In this document: positions 36,485 through 48,543 of the stretch, in pieces
Position numbering within the stretch: the stretch's first letter is position 1
Layout of the letters: each line of letters starts with the position of its first letter
Source of the DNA: Henckelia pumila
Lineage: Eukaryota > Streptophyta > Magnoliopsida > Lamiales > Gesneriaceae
Direction: 5' to 3'
DNA length: 64,000 bases
NCBI RefSeq assembly: GCF_033568475.1
Contig: NC_133122.1
Location: 183,911,449 to 183,975,448, forward strand
Notes under the pieces: model-generated
What the model was told of the DNA's origin: nothing
Database searches by the model: none
The model's input: the letters and a program-made list of their open reading frames with translations, nothing else
Translations under genes and position numbers: made by a program

Positions 36485-37336
36485 TAGGGATGTAAATGAG
36501 ACGAACAATTCGCGAACTGTTTGGGTCTCGGCTCGTTAAAAGCTCATTCGAGCTCGTTTAATAAGGCTCGTTAAGGCAAACGAACCAAGCTCGAGCTTTA
36601 CAATATTCGGCTCGTTAGCTCGTGAACATGCTCGTTAACAGGCTCGTTAACAAGCTCGTAAGTCATCTCTTAGACGAAAAAATAATAGTATTGATATTTA
36701 ATTTATAAAGGGAAAATAAGTTTTTTAGTCCAGTAATTTTACTCCATTTGGGTTCTGGTCCATTAACTTTTCCGATGTGGGTTTTAGTACACTAACTTTG
36801 CATTTTCAGTGTTTTTTGGTCCAACTGCATACGTGTCAGCTTCTGATTGGTCCACGTCATCATTTTGGACCAATAAGAAGTTGACACGTATGTAGTTGGA
36901 CCAAAAAACACTGAAAATGCAAAGTTAGTGTACCAAAACTCACATCGGAAAAGTTAATGGACCAAAACCAAAACATGGACAAGTTAATTGACAAAAAAAC
37001 TTATTTTCCCATTTATAAATTTACACTTTACTTATGAAAAATATTGAAAAATCTATAAAAATTAATTTATTAGAATAAAATTATAAATTTTAATAATAAT
37101 ATTATATTTTTTTCAAATATATAATTTAGTTTTTAATTAATTTAATGAATATTTAAATTTATAGTTTAAATATATTAAGCTCGTTTAGGCTCGATAAAAG
37201 CTCAAATAAGCTCGTGAGCCATGAATATATTCGTTAAATAAGCTAGGGCTCGGCTCGTTTATAAATGAACCGAGCTTGAACATTCAAAAGCTCGGCTCGG
37301 CTCGGCACGGCTCGGCTCGGCTCGTTTACATCCCTA
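36485..37336. mobile_element. hAT-type element in gypsy A gag (TSD AGGTTGCG)
   Basis: Perfect 8-bp repeats AGGTTGCG lie at 36477-36484 and 37337-37344. Termini are TAGGGATGTAAAT and, inverted, TAGGGATGTAAAC. The subterminal parts consist of GGCTCG/CGAGCC words, as in the relative at 22704-23167. The 852 bp are enlarged by a nested 301-bp foldback element. No transposase ORF is present. Confidence 0.88.
36710..37010. mobile_element. Mutator-like foldback MITE nested in the hAT element
   Basis: Perfect 9-bp duplications ATTTATAAA lie at 36701-36709 and 37011-37019. The 301-bp insert begins GGGAAAATAAG and ends CTTATTTTCCC, and its arms are inverted copies over about 140 bp each, so it is nearly one palindrome. 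A 9-bp duplication with long inverted repeats points to the Mutator superfamily. Non-coding. Confidence 0.85.
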
Positions 37337-37344
37337 AGGTTGCG

Positions 37345-37630
37345 GTTGTCCCAAATACTGAGGCATGATAAAAATTTTCCTTCTGTCTAATAAAACCAGC
37401 TTTAGCTCTTTTAGCCTTGTCAATTGCTTCTGCCATATTATTTGATCATTCCGCATTTATCCAAGCGTAAATTTTCGGATTTAAGCCATTGATAAACAGA
37501 TTAGTTTTCATTTCCTCAACATCAACCACGTAAGGAACAGATCGAAGCAAGTTGAAGAATTTAGCAACATAGTTCTCAACAGTCAAATTTCCCTGCTGCA
37601 GATTATCAAATTCTGCTGCTCTATCTTCTC
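37345..37630 (-). pseudogene. Gypsy A gag, middle part
   Basis: Shows REDRAAEFDNLQQGNLTVEN, YVAKFFNLLRSVPYV and NLFINGLNPKIYAW, the usual retrotransposon gag helices. Its N-terminal side joins 39501 once the solo LTR is removed (PIAF before and RED after). An in-frame stop follows NAE at the lower end. Confidence 0.75.
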
Positions 37631-37635
37631 TAAAG

Positions 37636-39495
37636 TGAAAGAGTGGGTGCCCAGTGAGCCAACTTGTGGCTATGGGCTTTGATGACTCTTTGTACAAACG
37701 ATCTTTTGTTTAATATAATTTACACTTTTATTAATGGCAATGACTTTATCTTTCTTCATATTGTTATATTGTGATATACTATTGTTGTTTTGATAAAGAC
37801 CTTGAATATACTATAGTGTATGTAAGATGTGGTAGAATATGGGGATGTCTATCATGAAATACATCTTATAGTCACTGTATATTCTAAACTGTTCCTAGTC
37901 GATTGAGCCGTCCGATAATAAGGATAAGGATCGCTCGAGTTTGAGACTAGCATTTGCGATGCGGAGTACCACGTTTCATTGGTAGGGAACATGGAGATGT
38001 TCGAAGCATGCAAATGGATATTCATAGGATGAATAATCGAATTACCCTATCCGGACTTTCCAAGTGGTTATCACTTATCGAGTGGATAAAGTCCGCGGTT
38101 TTGGTTGTACACCATTAGTCCTTACTACTTGAAACATCATGGAGACTCTATATGCTAGTACTGTGCTTTGACTCGTTTACCGACTCTATGGGGGTCATCA
38201 GGTGTCGGGATTGGGTACAGTTACAATACATATAGGAGTCGATGCATTGTTGTCAAGGATTCACCACATACTTGCGAGTGTGGATATCCTATGCGATCTG
38301 AGGAGATATTAGTGTGACAAATCTCTGGCCAGAGTACTTGATGTGATTTAAGAAATGGTTTCTTAGTAGCACATGCGATGTCACTAATTTGATCTTCAAG
38401 ATGTATTGCATAGTTATCGAATCTTGAGCGACTCTCGATATACCAATGGTTGTTGATTCGATCGGGATATATGGATGAAGGGACCGTACTGTACGCTAAC
38501 CAAAATCTACTGGTTCTTGTAGGCACTATCAGTGATACCTAGGGAATCATGGGGCGATGTTGCTAGGCGCTTTACCATGATTCGTTGGGCAAGTCGGAAA
38601 TCGTTGTTCCGAGTCACAAGGAGTTGTGAGCCCACGGCTAGCTGTATCCCTGAACCATTGAGGGTCACACAATGTAATGGAGTTTTTAATCCCCGTTGAG
38701 ATAGTTAAATTTAAAGAGTTAAATTTAATGAATAAAGAAGTTGGACTTCTTAAATAAGAGTAAGGGAGTAGGATTTCCTAAAATGACATAGGGATGTACA
38801 TTTTTGGAAATCACTGAATTCGGATTCAGGAAAATTTATCTTGACTTTAAAATGTGCAGAAATGGTTTCTGTGCACATTGGTAAAATCGGTTTATCAATC
38901 GAAGTCACGATGAATTTTATATTAATTTCTGAACATGCGGGCTTTGCTTGTCGGGCCTCAACTTATGACTAATGGGCCCTAAGGTGTTAGTGGCCTGCAT
39001 TATAAATAAGTTATTGCAGTACAGAAATTACACACAACAGGTCATAATTTGAGACAGGTTTTTCGAAAACCCTAGCCTCCTCTCTCTCAAATTCGGCCGC
39101 CCCCTCCCTTCTCTGCGTGAGAAATTCCGGTCTGTGATTTTGAATTGCAGTCTGGAATAGCGAATCAAATTCGTTTATTCTCTTCGTAGAAAACTTCTGA
39201 TAGATTTTCTAGTGCAATATATCAGAGGGATTAAACCTTCATTCGTGGACCTGATTGAAGGAGTTCATCAGTTCCTGGGAGAGACAACAAGAGCAGAGAA
39301 ATCTGTTGGAGTCCAATAATCTCGCTTCGAGATTGAAGGTAAAATTTAATAATTGTTATTTAATTTTACACACACTAATAATTTAATCGTTAAACGATTG
39401 ATACCCACACTATGGAATTGTTCCATAATAAAATTTTAAACTTCCGCTGCACCGGGTATCAATCGTGATTGATCTGAGAGCCGCGTTTTCCAACA
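37636..39495 (-). mobile_element. Solo copia-type LTR (TSD TAAAG)
   Basis: TAAAG lies at 37631-37635 and 39496-39500 around 1860 bp that, read on the minus strand, start TGTTGGAAAACGCGG and end CACTCTTTCA. There is no PBS, PPT or coding domain, and the gag frame of gypsy A resumes on each side. This is an LTR left after recombination between two LTRs. Orientation is judged from the typical TGTTGGAAAACG start. Confidence 0.85.
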
Positions 39496-39500
39496 TAAAG

Positions 39501-39773
39501 GCTATCGGAAGAAAACGCTGACAGAATTCAGTCTTGAATACCTGCCAAGTAATTACTGAACCTCGGTTCTCCAGACATCGTTTTGTCACAACCCACCAGC
39601 TCCTTGCTAAATCTTGAAGTTGGTATATGATCAGCCTGATTCTACGTTCATCAGAGTAGTCCAAAGACTCGAACAAGTGATCAAGCTCTTCTAACCAACT
39701 TTCACAAGCAATGGCATCTTCTGTACCTTTCAACGTTGGCGGATCATACATCTGAAATCGCTCGAATAGTACT
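39501..39773 (-). pseudogene. Gypsy A gag, N-terminal part
   Basis: Contains MYDPPTLKGTEDAIACESW, LEELDHLFESLDY and IIYQLQDLARSWWVV, homologous to the gag start of gypsy D. It is cut off at 39773 by the LTR of gypsy B, so the gag start codon, PBS and 5' LTR of A are not seen. Confidence 0.75.
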
Positions 39774-41500
39774 TGTGGGGACCCGGGTTGCTAATATTAT
39801 CTTGGGGCAATTTATACTTAAACTTTATACAAACCAATCTAATTCAATTAATTAAAACCATAACATTTTTTTTAAATAGGTTACCTCGCGCGCGCGTGAG
39901 AATCATCTCGCCCGCGCGCGAGTCAATCTTCCCGCGGCTAACCAATGGCTCGCGCGCGCGCAATAGCACCTCACCCGCACGCGAGGCAATGTTCCAGCAA
40001 CAATACTGGTTTGCCTGTGCTCGCGCGAGATGAGCTCTCGCCCGCGCGCAGAGTAATGAACCAGCAATTTTTGTGCATACATTGCTCAGGCAGAAATGCA
40101 TTTTCTAACATAAACAAACTTGCTCGGTTGCAGTCCACAACTAAATTCTAGGAATCATATATTTAGACATAAACATAAATATGCATTAACAATATGTTCT
40201 AGAATACACAATATGTACCAATCTCAAAAGTGACGAATATCAAACATATAAACCAAAATCTAGTGTTCTAACATGTTCGATACAAGATCTAGTACATCAA
40301 ATGCTAAAACCCGAATCACCACATGCTATTACTCTCTCTCGAGCTATTCATGTCGCTTCTGACCAGCTCCTGCCCCACCTATTGCCATGCACACATAAAA
40401 AATAAAGCAATAGCCGGATAACTCCGGTGAGAATAAATCCCAGTATAAATAGCAAAACATGCACTATAATGAACATGAATGCAATGCATGTTTCAATGGC
40501 AGGCTATCAAATCAGATTTCAATCAAATATCGGTTCTTGGGATCCCGATGAAATAAAATCTCAAACTAACACCAACTTACCCATTCGAGATGAAGTTAAG
40601 TATTTTATTTCCTCTGACTTTGGTATAACTATAGTGAGTCTTCTGGCTCTGGAAGTAACTCTACATTCCGTGTCACTCAACTACAGCCCTCCAAATGTCA
40701 TATGCACTCTAGGCCTTTCAGCCCTCTATGCATTTTAGGCTGGAGTTCAAGATGAATGCAACATAATCTGTATGCATTAAATGCTATAAAATACCTTGAA
40801 CAGTTAATCAAATAAACAATCAAAACAACAAAAATCATCTAATCACATAAAGCACATAATCAAACAAGTATGTGATTAACAAGGGAATACTCAAAATAGT
40901 AGCTATTTCGAGTGTTCTATCCCATCTGGATTAACCGTTATTTATACTTTTCGATGTCGAGTCTGCAAATACTTCAAATCTGAAAACATAACATGATGAA
41001 CATGTATCAAAATCTGCTCGAAGTCGTTGCAATTCAATCAATCAAACTACTTCAAACCTCAAGCTTTTCTATTCCGATTCGAACGTTGAATTCCCAAGTT
41101 TGAACACTTCAAAACAAATTAAAATTTGTACCAAAACGAAGCTCTCGGAGCGGTGATCGCAGATATATATTTATCTCGAATTTCTGACGACCGGATCACG
41201 AGTTATCGAAGCTTTCACGGGACAAAAATGACGTTGGAGAATTGCTCGGTTCTTCGTTCCCTTCCTTTCAGCTGATGTTCACGTGTACAATGAAGATAAA
41301 AAAGTGGGAATTAAGATAAATATAAGCTATTTTCAGTTTAGTCCCTGAAATTTTGGCTATTTGCAATTCAGTCCCCAAAAAAGTGATTTAATTCAATTTC
41401 AATCATTATTCATTTAAGAATATTAGAATTTAATTCTAAACTCTAAATATTCCCAAATTAAATATTCTCGGATTAAAATTAAATAATCCCGGGCCTTACA
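39774..41500 (-). repeat. 3' LTR of gypsy B
   Basis: Minus-strand LTR from 41500 (TGTAAGGCCCGGG) to 39774 (GTCCCCACA), 1727 bp. The 5-bp flank GTACT (39769-39773) has no partner beyond 41500, where internal B sequence begins, so this is the 3' LTR of a longer element. The word array (39884-40051) lies about 110 bp from the LTR 3' end. The shared CCGGTGAGAA block is at about 40424. Confidence 0.8.
39884..40051. repeat. CTCGCGCGCGCG word array, LTR of B
   Basis: Three inverted pairs: CTCGCGCGCGCGTGAGA with TCTCGCCCGCGCGCGAG; GGCTCGCGCGCGCGC with CACCCGCACGCGAGGC; GCTCGCGCGAGATGAG with CTCTCGCCCGCGCGC. On the minus strand the array is followed by CTATTTAAAAAAAA. Confidence 0.85.
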
Positions 41501-41611
41501 TTTCTCTCCCACTAAGGCATGAGTTCGTCCTCGAAATCATAAGCAAGTTGTATATGCAATCTGTATACACATAAGAGAATGAAATAACATAAAACAGAAT
41601 AAGAACTCACA

Positions 41612-42745
41612 TCAATGAAACAAATCTGGAAATCTCTGTCTCATATCTGACTCAGTCTCCCAAGTCGCTTCTTCTATGCCATGTCGACTCCACTGAACTT
41701 TGACTAGCTGAATCGTTTTGTTTCTGAGCTGCTTGTCTTTACGATCAAGAATCTGAATAGGCTGTTCAAAATAACTGAGAGTCTCGTCAAGTTCAACTTC
41801 GTCAGACTGAATAATATGGGAAGGATCAGGCTGATACTTCCGTAGCATAGAGACATGGAATACATCATGAATACCAGACAAATATGGAGGAAGAGCAAGT
41901 CGATAAGCAAGATCTCCTATCTTCTTGATAATCTCATATGGACCGATAAAACGTGGAGATAATTTTCCTCTCTTGCCAAATATGATTTTACCTCGAAATG
42001 GAGAAATCCTCAAGAAAACTCTGTCTCCCTGATCAAAAGATAGAGGTATTCGTCTGATATTCGCATACTTTGCTTGTCTGTCCTGAGCTGTTTTCATTCT
42101 TTTCTGTATAAGCTTCACTTTTTCAGTCATTTCTTGGATCATATCCGGCCCAACATCTGGTACATCTGAGATATCATCCCAATATAACGGTGATCTACAT
42201 TTCTTTCCGTATAGTGCTTCAAAAGGAGTTATCTCAATGCTATTCTGATAGCTGTTATTATAAGAAAATTCAGCAAGTGGTAATGAATCTTGCCAACTAG
42301 TACCAAAGTCTAGTACTACAGCTCTCAGCATATCCTCAAGTGTCTGGATAGTCCATTCTGACTGTCCATCTGTTTGAGGATGATATGCAGTACTCAGATG
42401 CAATTGAGTACCAAGAGCTTGTTGCAAGCTATGCCAAAAATGTGATGTAAATCTAGGGTCTCGATCTGAAACGATAGATTTAGGCACACCATGTAATCTT
42501 ACCACTTCTCTGACGTAGATCTCTGCCATCTGATCATGTCTGTACGTCATCTTGTATGGAATGAAACATGCTGATTTCGTCAAACGATCAATAATCACCC
42601 AAATGGCATCGCACCCTCTGGATGAACGTGGTAGCTGTGTGACAAAATCCATGGAAATGTGATCCCATTTCCATTCTGGAACTGATAAACTCTGCAATAG
42701 ACCATCTGGATTCTTTCGTTCAGCTTTCACCTGTTGGCAATTCAA
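41612..42745 (-). CDS. Gypsy B integrase with chromodomain-like C-terminus (pol fragment)
   Basis: A 377-aa uninterrupted pol end. The integrase core shows the DDE pattern: Asp in HISMDFVTQLP, Asp in IVSDRDPRFTSHF, Glu in TDGQSEWTIQTLED. A C-terminal domain with GPYEIIKKIGDLAYRLALP and VFHVSMLRKYQPDPSH follows, then a chromodomain-like tail (VKVQWSRHGIEEATWE). This order marks a Ty3/gypsy chromovirus. Only the end of the zinc-binding region (NCQQVKAE) is kept at the N-terminus. RT, RNase H and protease are missing because the element breaks off near 42765. The polypurine tract AGTGGGAGAGAAA lies at 41501-41513. Confidence 0.85.
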   Translation of the reverse strand: MNCQQVKAERKNPDGLLQSLSVPEWKWDHISMDFVTQLPRSSRGCDAIWVIIDRLTKSACFIPYKMTYRHDQMAEIYVREVVRLHGVPKSIVSDRDPRFTSHFWHSLQQALGTQLHLSTAYHPQTDGQSEWTIQTLEDMLRAVVLDFGTSWQDSLPLAEFSYNNSYQNSIEITPFEALYGKKCRSPLYWDDISDVPDVGPDMIQEMTEKVKLIQKRMKTAQDRQAKYANIRRIPLSFDQGDRVFLRISPFRGKIIFGKRGKLSPRFIGPYEIIKKIGDLAYRLALPPYLSGIHDVFHVSMLRKYQPDPSHIIQSDEVELDETLSYFEQPIQILDRKDKQLRNKTIQLVKVQWSRHGIEEATWETESDMRQRFPDLFH

Positions 42746-42765
42746 ACATCTGGATATGTACTATA

Positions 42766-45700
42766 GTTCATTTACTTTCCAACATCCCAATTGGACAAAT
42801 AAACTATAGAGATACCTTTCTGGTAAATCAACTGTATCAATCCTTGGTTGAACTAATTCTGGTCCTTCAACCTACCGTTTCTTTCCAGAATAGTGGAGTA
42901 TGACATCACCATCCGTACAACGCCTCAAATGGTGTCACAACATTATTGTTATTATAACTGTTGTTGTACGCAAAATCAATCAGTGGAAACTGATCTTGTC
43001 AAGCTGGACCAAAGTTCACACTTGTAACATATCTCCAAGAGTACAAATCATGAATTCCGAATAATCATCAGTCTTTGGATTATAAGAAACACTCGAGCCA
43101 TGAATATTACCCTTATCACATTACAAACTCCCCCAGAATCTGAAAATACATCTGGAGTCCCATTCCCTGACAATGCCACTTGTATGCCATGGAAACTCGC
43201 AATTTCCTGAATGTATAATCAATCACTACTGTCAAAAGTGAAATTTCGATTACACAAAACAAAACGTGCTATCTCTATGAGTCGATACATCAAAAACCTG
43301 ATAGTATCATAATTCCTCGAGAATACTAGTAAATGGGTCACAAAGTCCATTGTGAGAACTCTAATTTCTGCTCAGGAATCGATAGCTTGTGATACAAACT
43401 TCCAAGTTGTCAATGTTCAATCTAGATCTGTTGATACATCCAATACTTAGGAAATATACTGATAAACAAAGCAATTTATACCTTTCCACCTGAACTAAGT
43501 ACACAAGTCCTTGTACACCGAAAGGATTCTCGTATTAATGACTAACACTTGTCGTATCGCATGTGACAACGTTGTTGACCACAATTTTTTATTTCCTTAA
43601 CCCTTTAGGTTCTCTTCTTGAAAAAATCAATATTTATTATGCTGACTCAAAATTCGATTAGTACAATCCCTAATACTAATATAATGACATCTATCTCATA
43701 ACTTGAGATAACACCTGAAAATGATAATACTGATTATCCTGCCACGGATAATAATAATTTCTTGCTGAATTCTGACTTGCTCTACTAGATGAACAAAATC
43801 CCTCTTTGGAAAAGTCCTTAAATCAATACAATCTAGCTAATCCCTGACTCGATCTTATCGAATCAGACATATCAATGGTCTAACGCATCCAATAGACATC
43901 CCAAAAAATCACTGACAACAATCCCGCTAGACCTGGTAACTTTAGATCTCAGCTGCTGTCCTTTTTTCCCATGTCCAAACACTTGATGCTATCCTGTTAG
44001 TATCCATTGAAATTCAAACACTTGCTAGATCAATTCCTGACAATGAAATCCCAGAAGTACTGCAAAAACATTCTTGAGAACTGCTTACCAAGGTACTGTA
44101 TTAATCCTATCAGTTTCTTCCAATGATTAAAAATCTCACAGTTCAGTTCCTAATTACAAGTAATGAACAATTTCAATCATTCTTTCAATAAAAGAACATT
44201 TACCTCCCCCATCACGGGGTTACAACATCTGTATCTGCCACAGAAAAATTAGAAGTAAAACTTCTTATCGACTCTTCTTAAGCAGAAGGAAACCCAAAAG
44301 CTGAACTAGCATATTTCTTGGAAACAACTACGTCTATCTCCGACTGCCTCAAATGATAGTCACAAATAGTCACTGAACACTAATCTTGCACCAGTCTAAC
44401 TAACTATTTCAAAGCAAACATGAACACCTAAGTGCTCAACTTTCACTATCCAAGTGAATTCTCTTACTTTCGAATCCATGCTGTAACTTAGCAGGCTCAT
44501 GACATCCGTCAAACACTAACTAGATCAATCATCTGGTATATCTCAAACTCTTCTGATGCAAATGTTCCTTGTCAGGAAACACTTATCCCATCACAGTTCC
44601 ATCCACCAATAAGATCAAGTATCTATTCAATGTTATCAGCTAACTAAGTTATACTTTTTGCAATGAACTCTAAGCTGGGTAAATTTTCCGTAATCCTATG
44701 AAGTACAAAAGACTTCCAGAGTAACATTGGAAATGTATTCCACCACATCCAGCCCTGAACTCTCCCAGTATAAGTCATCTCGGTGTCCTAAGTAAATCCA
44801 TCACTTAGAATTCACATTCATCAAGTAATCAAGACCCTGATCATTAGTTATATCTTTGATAAAATCAGATAATACTGGTCAAACCTCTTGGTTTTCCCCC
44901 AGTATCACGTACGAGAACTATCTGTCCAGAATAAATACTTGTCAAGAAATCTTTCCAAGACTATCTATCAACGAAAACTAAAATCTATATCTCTGACGAA
45001 GTCAAATGATAATTCATCACATCCTTTGGCACTAACCAAACACCAAGAATAATCTAAAGAAGACTCAAATAAAATCTGAATATTCTCCTGATAGGTATAC
45101 CCATTTCTATGATTGTGCATACATCGAGACTGAGGTAAGTCTTCCTAAAATGCCAAACTGGAACAGAACAATCTTCCCAGAGTAAACCGGCATAAGGTCG
45201 CACTTACTATACCATCTCAAAACCTGACAGTCATCAGCATCATGACATAACTCATTCTTTAGTCTCTGATGAATTCTATCATTACTAAGCAATATTCCTA
45301 TCTGGACCAAAATCATTGGTCAAGGAAAACTTACATACTTTTACAGAAGCACAACTCAAATCCCGAGTCTGCAAGCATCTGAAAATTCAATCTTGTTGAA
45401 TACCAATTCAACTAAACTCTTGGATTAAATCCCAAAATCCCAAATCAAAGACCGAAACTTATCTGCTCAGAAGGATTACCTGTTCTGACAACATAAATTC
45501 TAGACTAAGGTAGCCTCCCCCTGAATAACCATCTGAAACGTGAGAGACTTCCAAATTAATACAAGCCTAAGGTCGCGCTTCCTTCTAATTATTCTAATCA
45601 TCTATTCACATAGGCCACAGTGCTTAGTATAATTTCTTATTATGCCCCTGATAATACACATCATCCCTGGAAAACACTTGACTTACTAGAATATTCTAGG

Positions 45701-45963
45701 AAAAACATATAGAACTATTCATCTGTAACATAATTAAATCTCAAGTACACATTTAAACAAACGATCAATACTTTATTCAATATAACCAAGATAATCTCAA
45801 AGATTACAATACTTAAACCACTAATCTAGGTTCTAGTACAATCTTTATTACAATCCCATGTAATACATAACTTAATCAAAAGATTACACTGAAAGATGTA
45901 CAATACAACAATAACTAAGTACATCAAATAACTAAAATCTTTTAATACATCTAATTCAACTAA
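42766..45963 (-). mobile_element. Decayed gypsy C pol sequence
   Basis: Short stretches on the minus strand match an integrase different from that of B: an FAYNNSYNNN...TPFEALYG-like reading near 42905-43010 and a degenerate LHGIP...DPRF-like reading near 43140-43200. Stops and frameshifts are frequent. From about 43.5 to 45.96 kb the sequence is the same style but no domain could be named. It continues beyond solo LTR E. Confidence 0.55.
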
Positions 45964-45968
45964 TTACA

Positions 45969-48022
45969 TGTAAGGACCTCGGTTCTAATTATCTAATCAA
46001 GAATAAATCAAACTACCAACCACAAAGATCCAAGAGATTAAACAAATTTTTTTTTAAAAGGGACCTCGCTCGAGCGGTAAAAATCTTCCGCTCGAGCGAG
46101 CAAAACTCTGCCCGACAGCCAACAAATGCTCTCGCTTGAGCGGCATAAAACGTCCGCTCGAGCGAGGCAAACTCTGCCTCAAAAAAAATACATGCCTCGC
46201 TCGAGCGGTAAGAATCCTTCGCTCGAGCGAGATCAACCCTGAACCAAAAATCCAGAATTTATCTCAACTCCATTTCAACACTCAAAATCTTCATTTCAAC
46301 AAACATAATTCATACAACATGCCTAAAGCCATACAAGATAACTTCTAAGTTGTACAAATATACAAAAGCGTAGAACATGCATCGGTTCCAGTTTACAATC
46401 CAAAATACATAATAAGTTCGAATACACAACTCGACTTATAAAACACCAAGTCCTCACTTCTATCATTCCCAACTCGATCTAGTCATGCGATCCTTGACTC
46501 GGTCATGCCCCACCTGTTGCCACGCATACATACAAAGACAAGACAACAACCGGATAAATCCGGTGAGAATAATATTCCCAGTAAAAAACAACATAACATG
46601 CAATACCAACTAATATCTCATAAATATGACACAATATCAATATTTCAAATGTTAAGACGAGTAAATGCATGTCTTTAAACCTGGGATATCAACTCTGATA
46701 AATGAATGAATTTATGGTATTCTTTTGGGATCCCGAGGATGAGATCACGTAAACAACCCACCGACTCTCCCGATCGAGGTGGTGTCACGTATCTCTATCC
46801 TCTAGACTTTGGTGCGACTATAAGGAGTATGCTGACACTAGGTGAACTTCTACAACTCAGGCCACTCAAATATAGCCCCCAAAATGTCTAAAATAAAAAG
46901 ATCGTGCTGCCCGCTGAAATCAAAGATTTAGGCTCAAGATGAATGCATATAGAAATCTCAAAGCATTAAATCATGAATCAATTAAGATCAAAAATTCAAA
47001 CACAATACAAGTTCCCACTCTAGAACAAGTAGTCATGCAAGTATGTGATTTAGGGAAACTCAAGAATCAATCTATCTTGAGTGTTCTATACCTTATAACC
47101 GATGTCTGCTTATACCTCTTTCTTTGGTTCGTCGTAGCTAAAATCTGGACAAGCTACAAGAACAAGATTTCTAATCAAAAATCGATCAATCGTAGTTCAA
47201 CGACTAAAGTAAACTCGTTACCGTTCTCGATCAAATCTTCAACGATTTAAATTTTGTAAATTATGAACTCCACAATCTTCAGTCAAATATATACAGACAT
47301 AAATACAATCCAATATCAATCAATCCAATTCAAACAAATCCCAAAACTCAATCAAACTCCCTAAAATCTGAAAATCTCAAACCGACGGCATAACGGCTAT
47401 AATCTGATCAACCGAAAACCACAGACATCAGTATATCGATCCAAACAACATCATAACAACAACAATTCAACCAAATCAACACAATACCAACAAATCTAAA
47501 AACCCAAACTTTTGAATTATGCTTCCAAAATTCCTAACAAATCCAAACGACAATCTTTTTTCCGATCCGACTTCGAATATACGATCTATGCTAGCTCAAG
47601 AACGACATATCCAAAAATCATTCAATTCTAACGGCATCCAAAAATCGAAGTAAGGTTGATCGAAGAAAAACTTATAGTACAACGGAGCTCTCGCAGCTGT
47701 GATCGCAAATATGCCTTCAGATTGAATTTCTATCGGACGGATCGAGCAAGAATTGAAATCTGAAAGCTTGAAGGAAGCTTTAATGGTGGAATCGTCTTGG
47801 AGGAGTGGAGGAGAAGGAGGGAGAAGAAAGAAGACTAGTCAAACAATCCTTTAAGGGCCAAGAATATATATTAAATCCCAATTTTGCACTTTGGTCCCTG
47901 AATTCTTCAAAAATTACAAATCGGTCCCTTCTCAAATATCAATTAAATCCTCAAATTCTCTAATCTCTGATTATCAATCTTAATCTCCTATAATCTCGAA
48001 TAGGCTAATTTGGGGCATTACA
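45969..48022 (-). mobile_element. Solo gypsy LTR E (TSD TTACA)
   Basis: TTACA lies at 45964-45968 and 48023-48027. The minus-strand LTR starts TGTAATGCCCC at 48022 and ends CCTTACA at 45969, 2054 bp. It is related in layout to the D LTR, which also has the CCTCGATTGGGAGAGTCGG-like block (here inverted near 46765) and the CCGGTGAGAAT block (46560), but with different array words. No internal domain remains. Confidence 0.88.
46062..46234. repeat. Three CTCGCTCGAGCGG hairpins in LTR E
   Basis: Regular pairs of CCTCGCTCGAGCGG and CCGCTCGAGCGAG with 8-11 bp loops lie at about 46064-46101, 46130-46168 and 46196-46232. Spacers of roughly 28 bp begin CAAACTCTGCC or similar. On the minus strand the array is followed by CTTTTAAAAAAAAA. 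Confidence 0.9.
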
Positions 48023-48027
48023 TTACA

Positions 48028-48543
48028 ACTGAAATACTGTTTACAACAAAACTTAATACAGTATTTAAATTCTTGCGGAATTCTTTCATTCCATTTACTG
48101 ATCTTGAACTTGATCTCCTGCTATGCTCTGCATCAATGCATGTCAGCAGTCCTCCTTATTCGCAAGATCTAAAGAATTTTATATCCTACTATAGATGTCC
48201 AAGGATTCCTGAGACACTCTCTTGGTAGGATCTTACGGGGTGGCTTCCTTGGTCGAAGCTGAATGGATGACTACATGTCACACATTCCATTCAACCCTGA
48301 GAAGCGCCTGACGTTGAAAACTGGATCTTCTCTTCCAGCTCGATCCTGCTGGGATCCACATAATACGAAACTCTGATGCCAACCTTGGCAATGACGATCT
48401 TGGAAAAGCCTAGTTATCCTGCTATTCCAATTTCTGATATTGCTATCGTCATTGAATCAAAATCGAAATCCTACAAAGGATAACCCAAAATTAATACTAT
48501 GTTCCAAAGAATCTTATTGCATGCTCTGATACCATAAATTTAG
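48028..48543 (-). mobile_element. Gypsy C leader with primer-binding site
   Basis: TGCTCTGATACCA (48522-48534) is the inverse of the Met-tRNA primer-binding site TGGTATCAGAGCA, so a minus-strand LTR ends just above it. The leader below has no recognisable ORF and is cut by solo LTR E. Confidence 0.65.
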
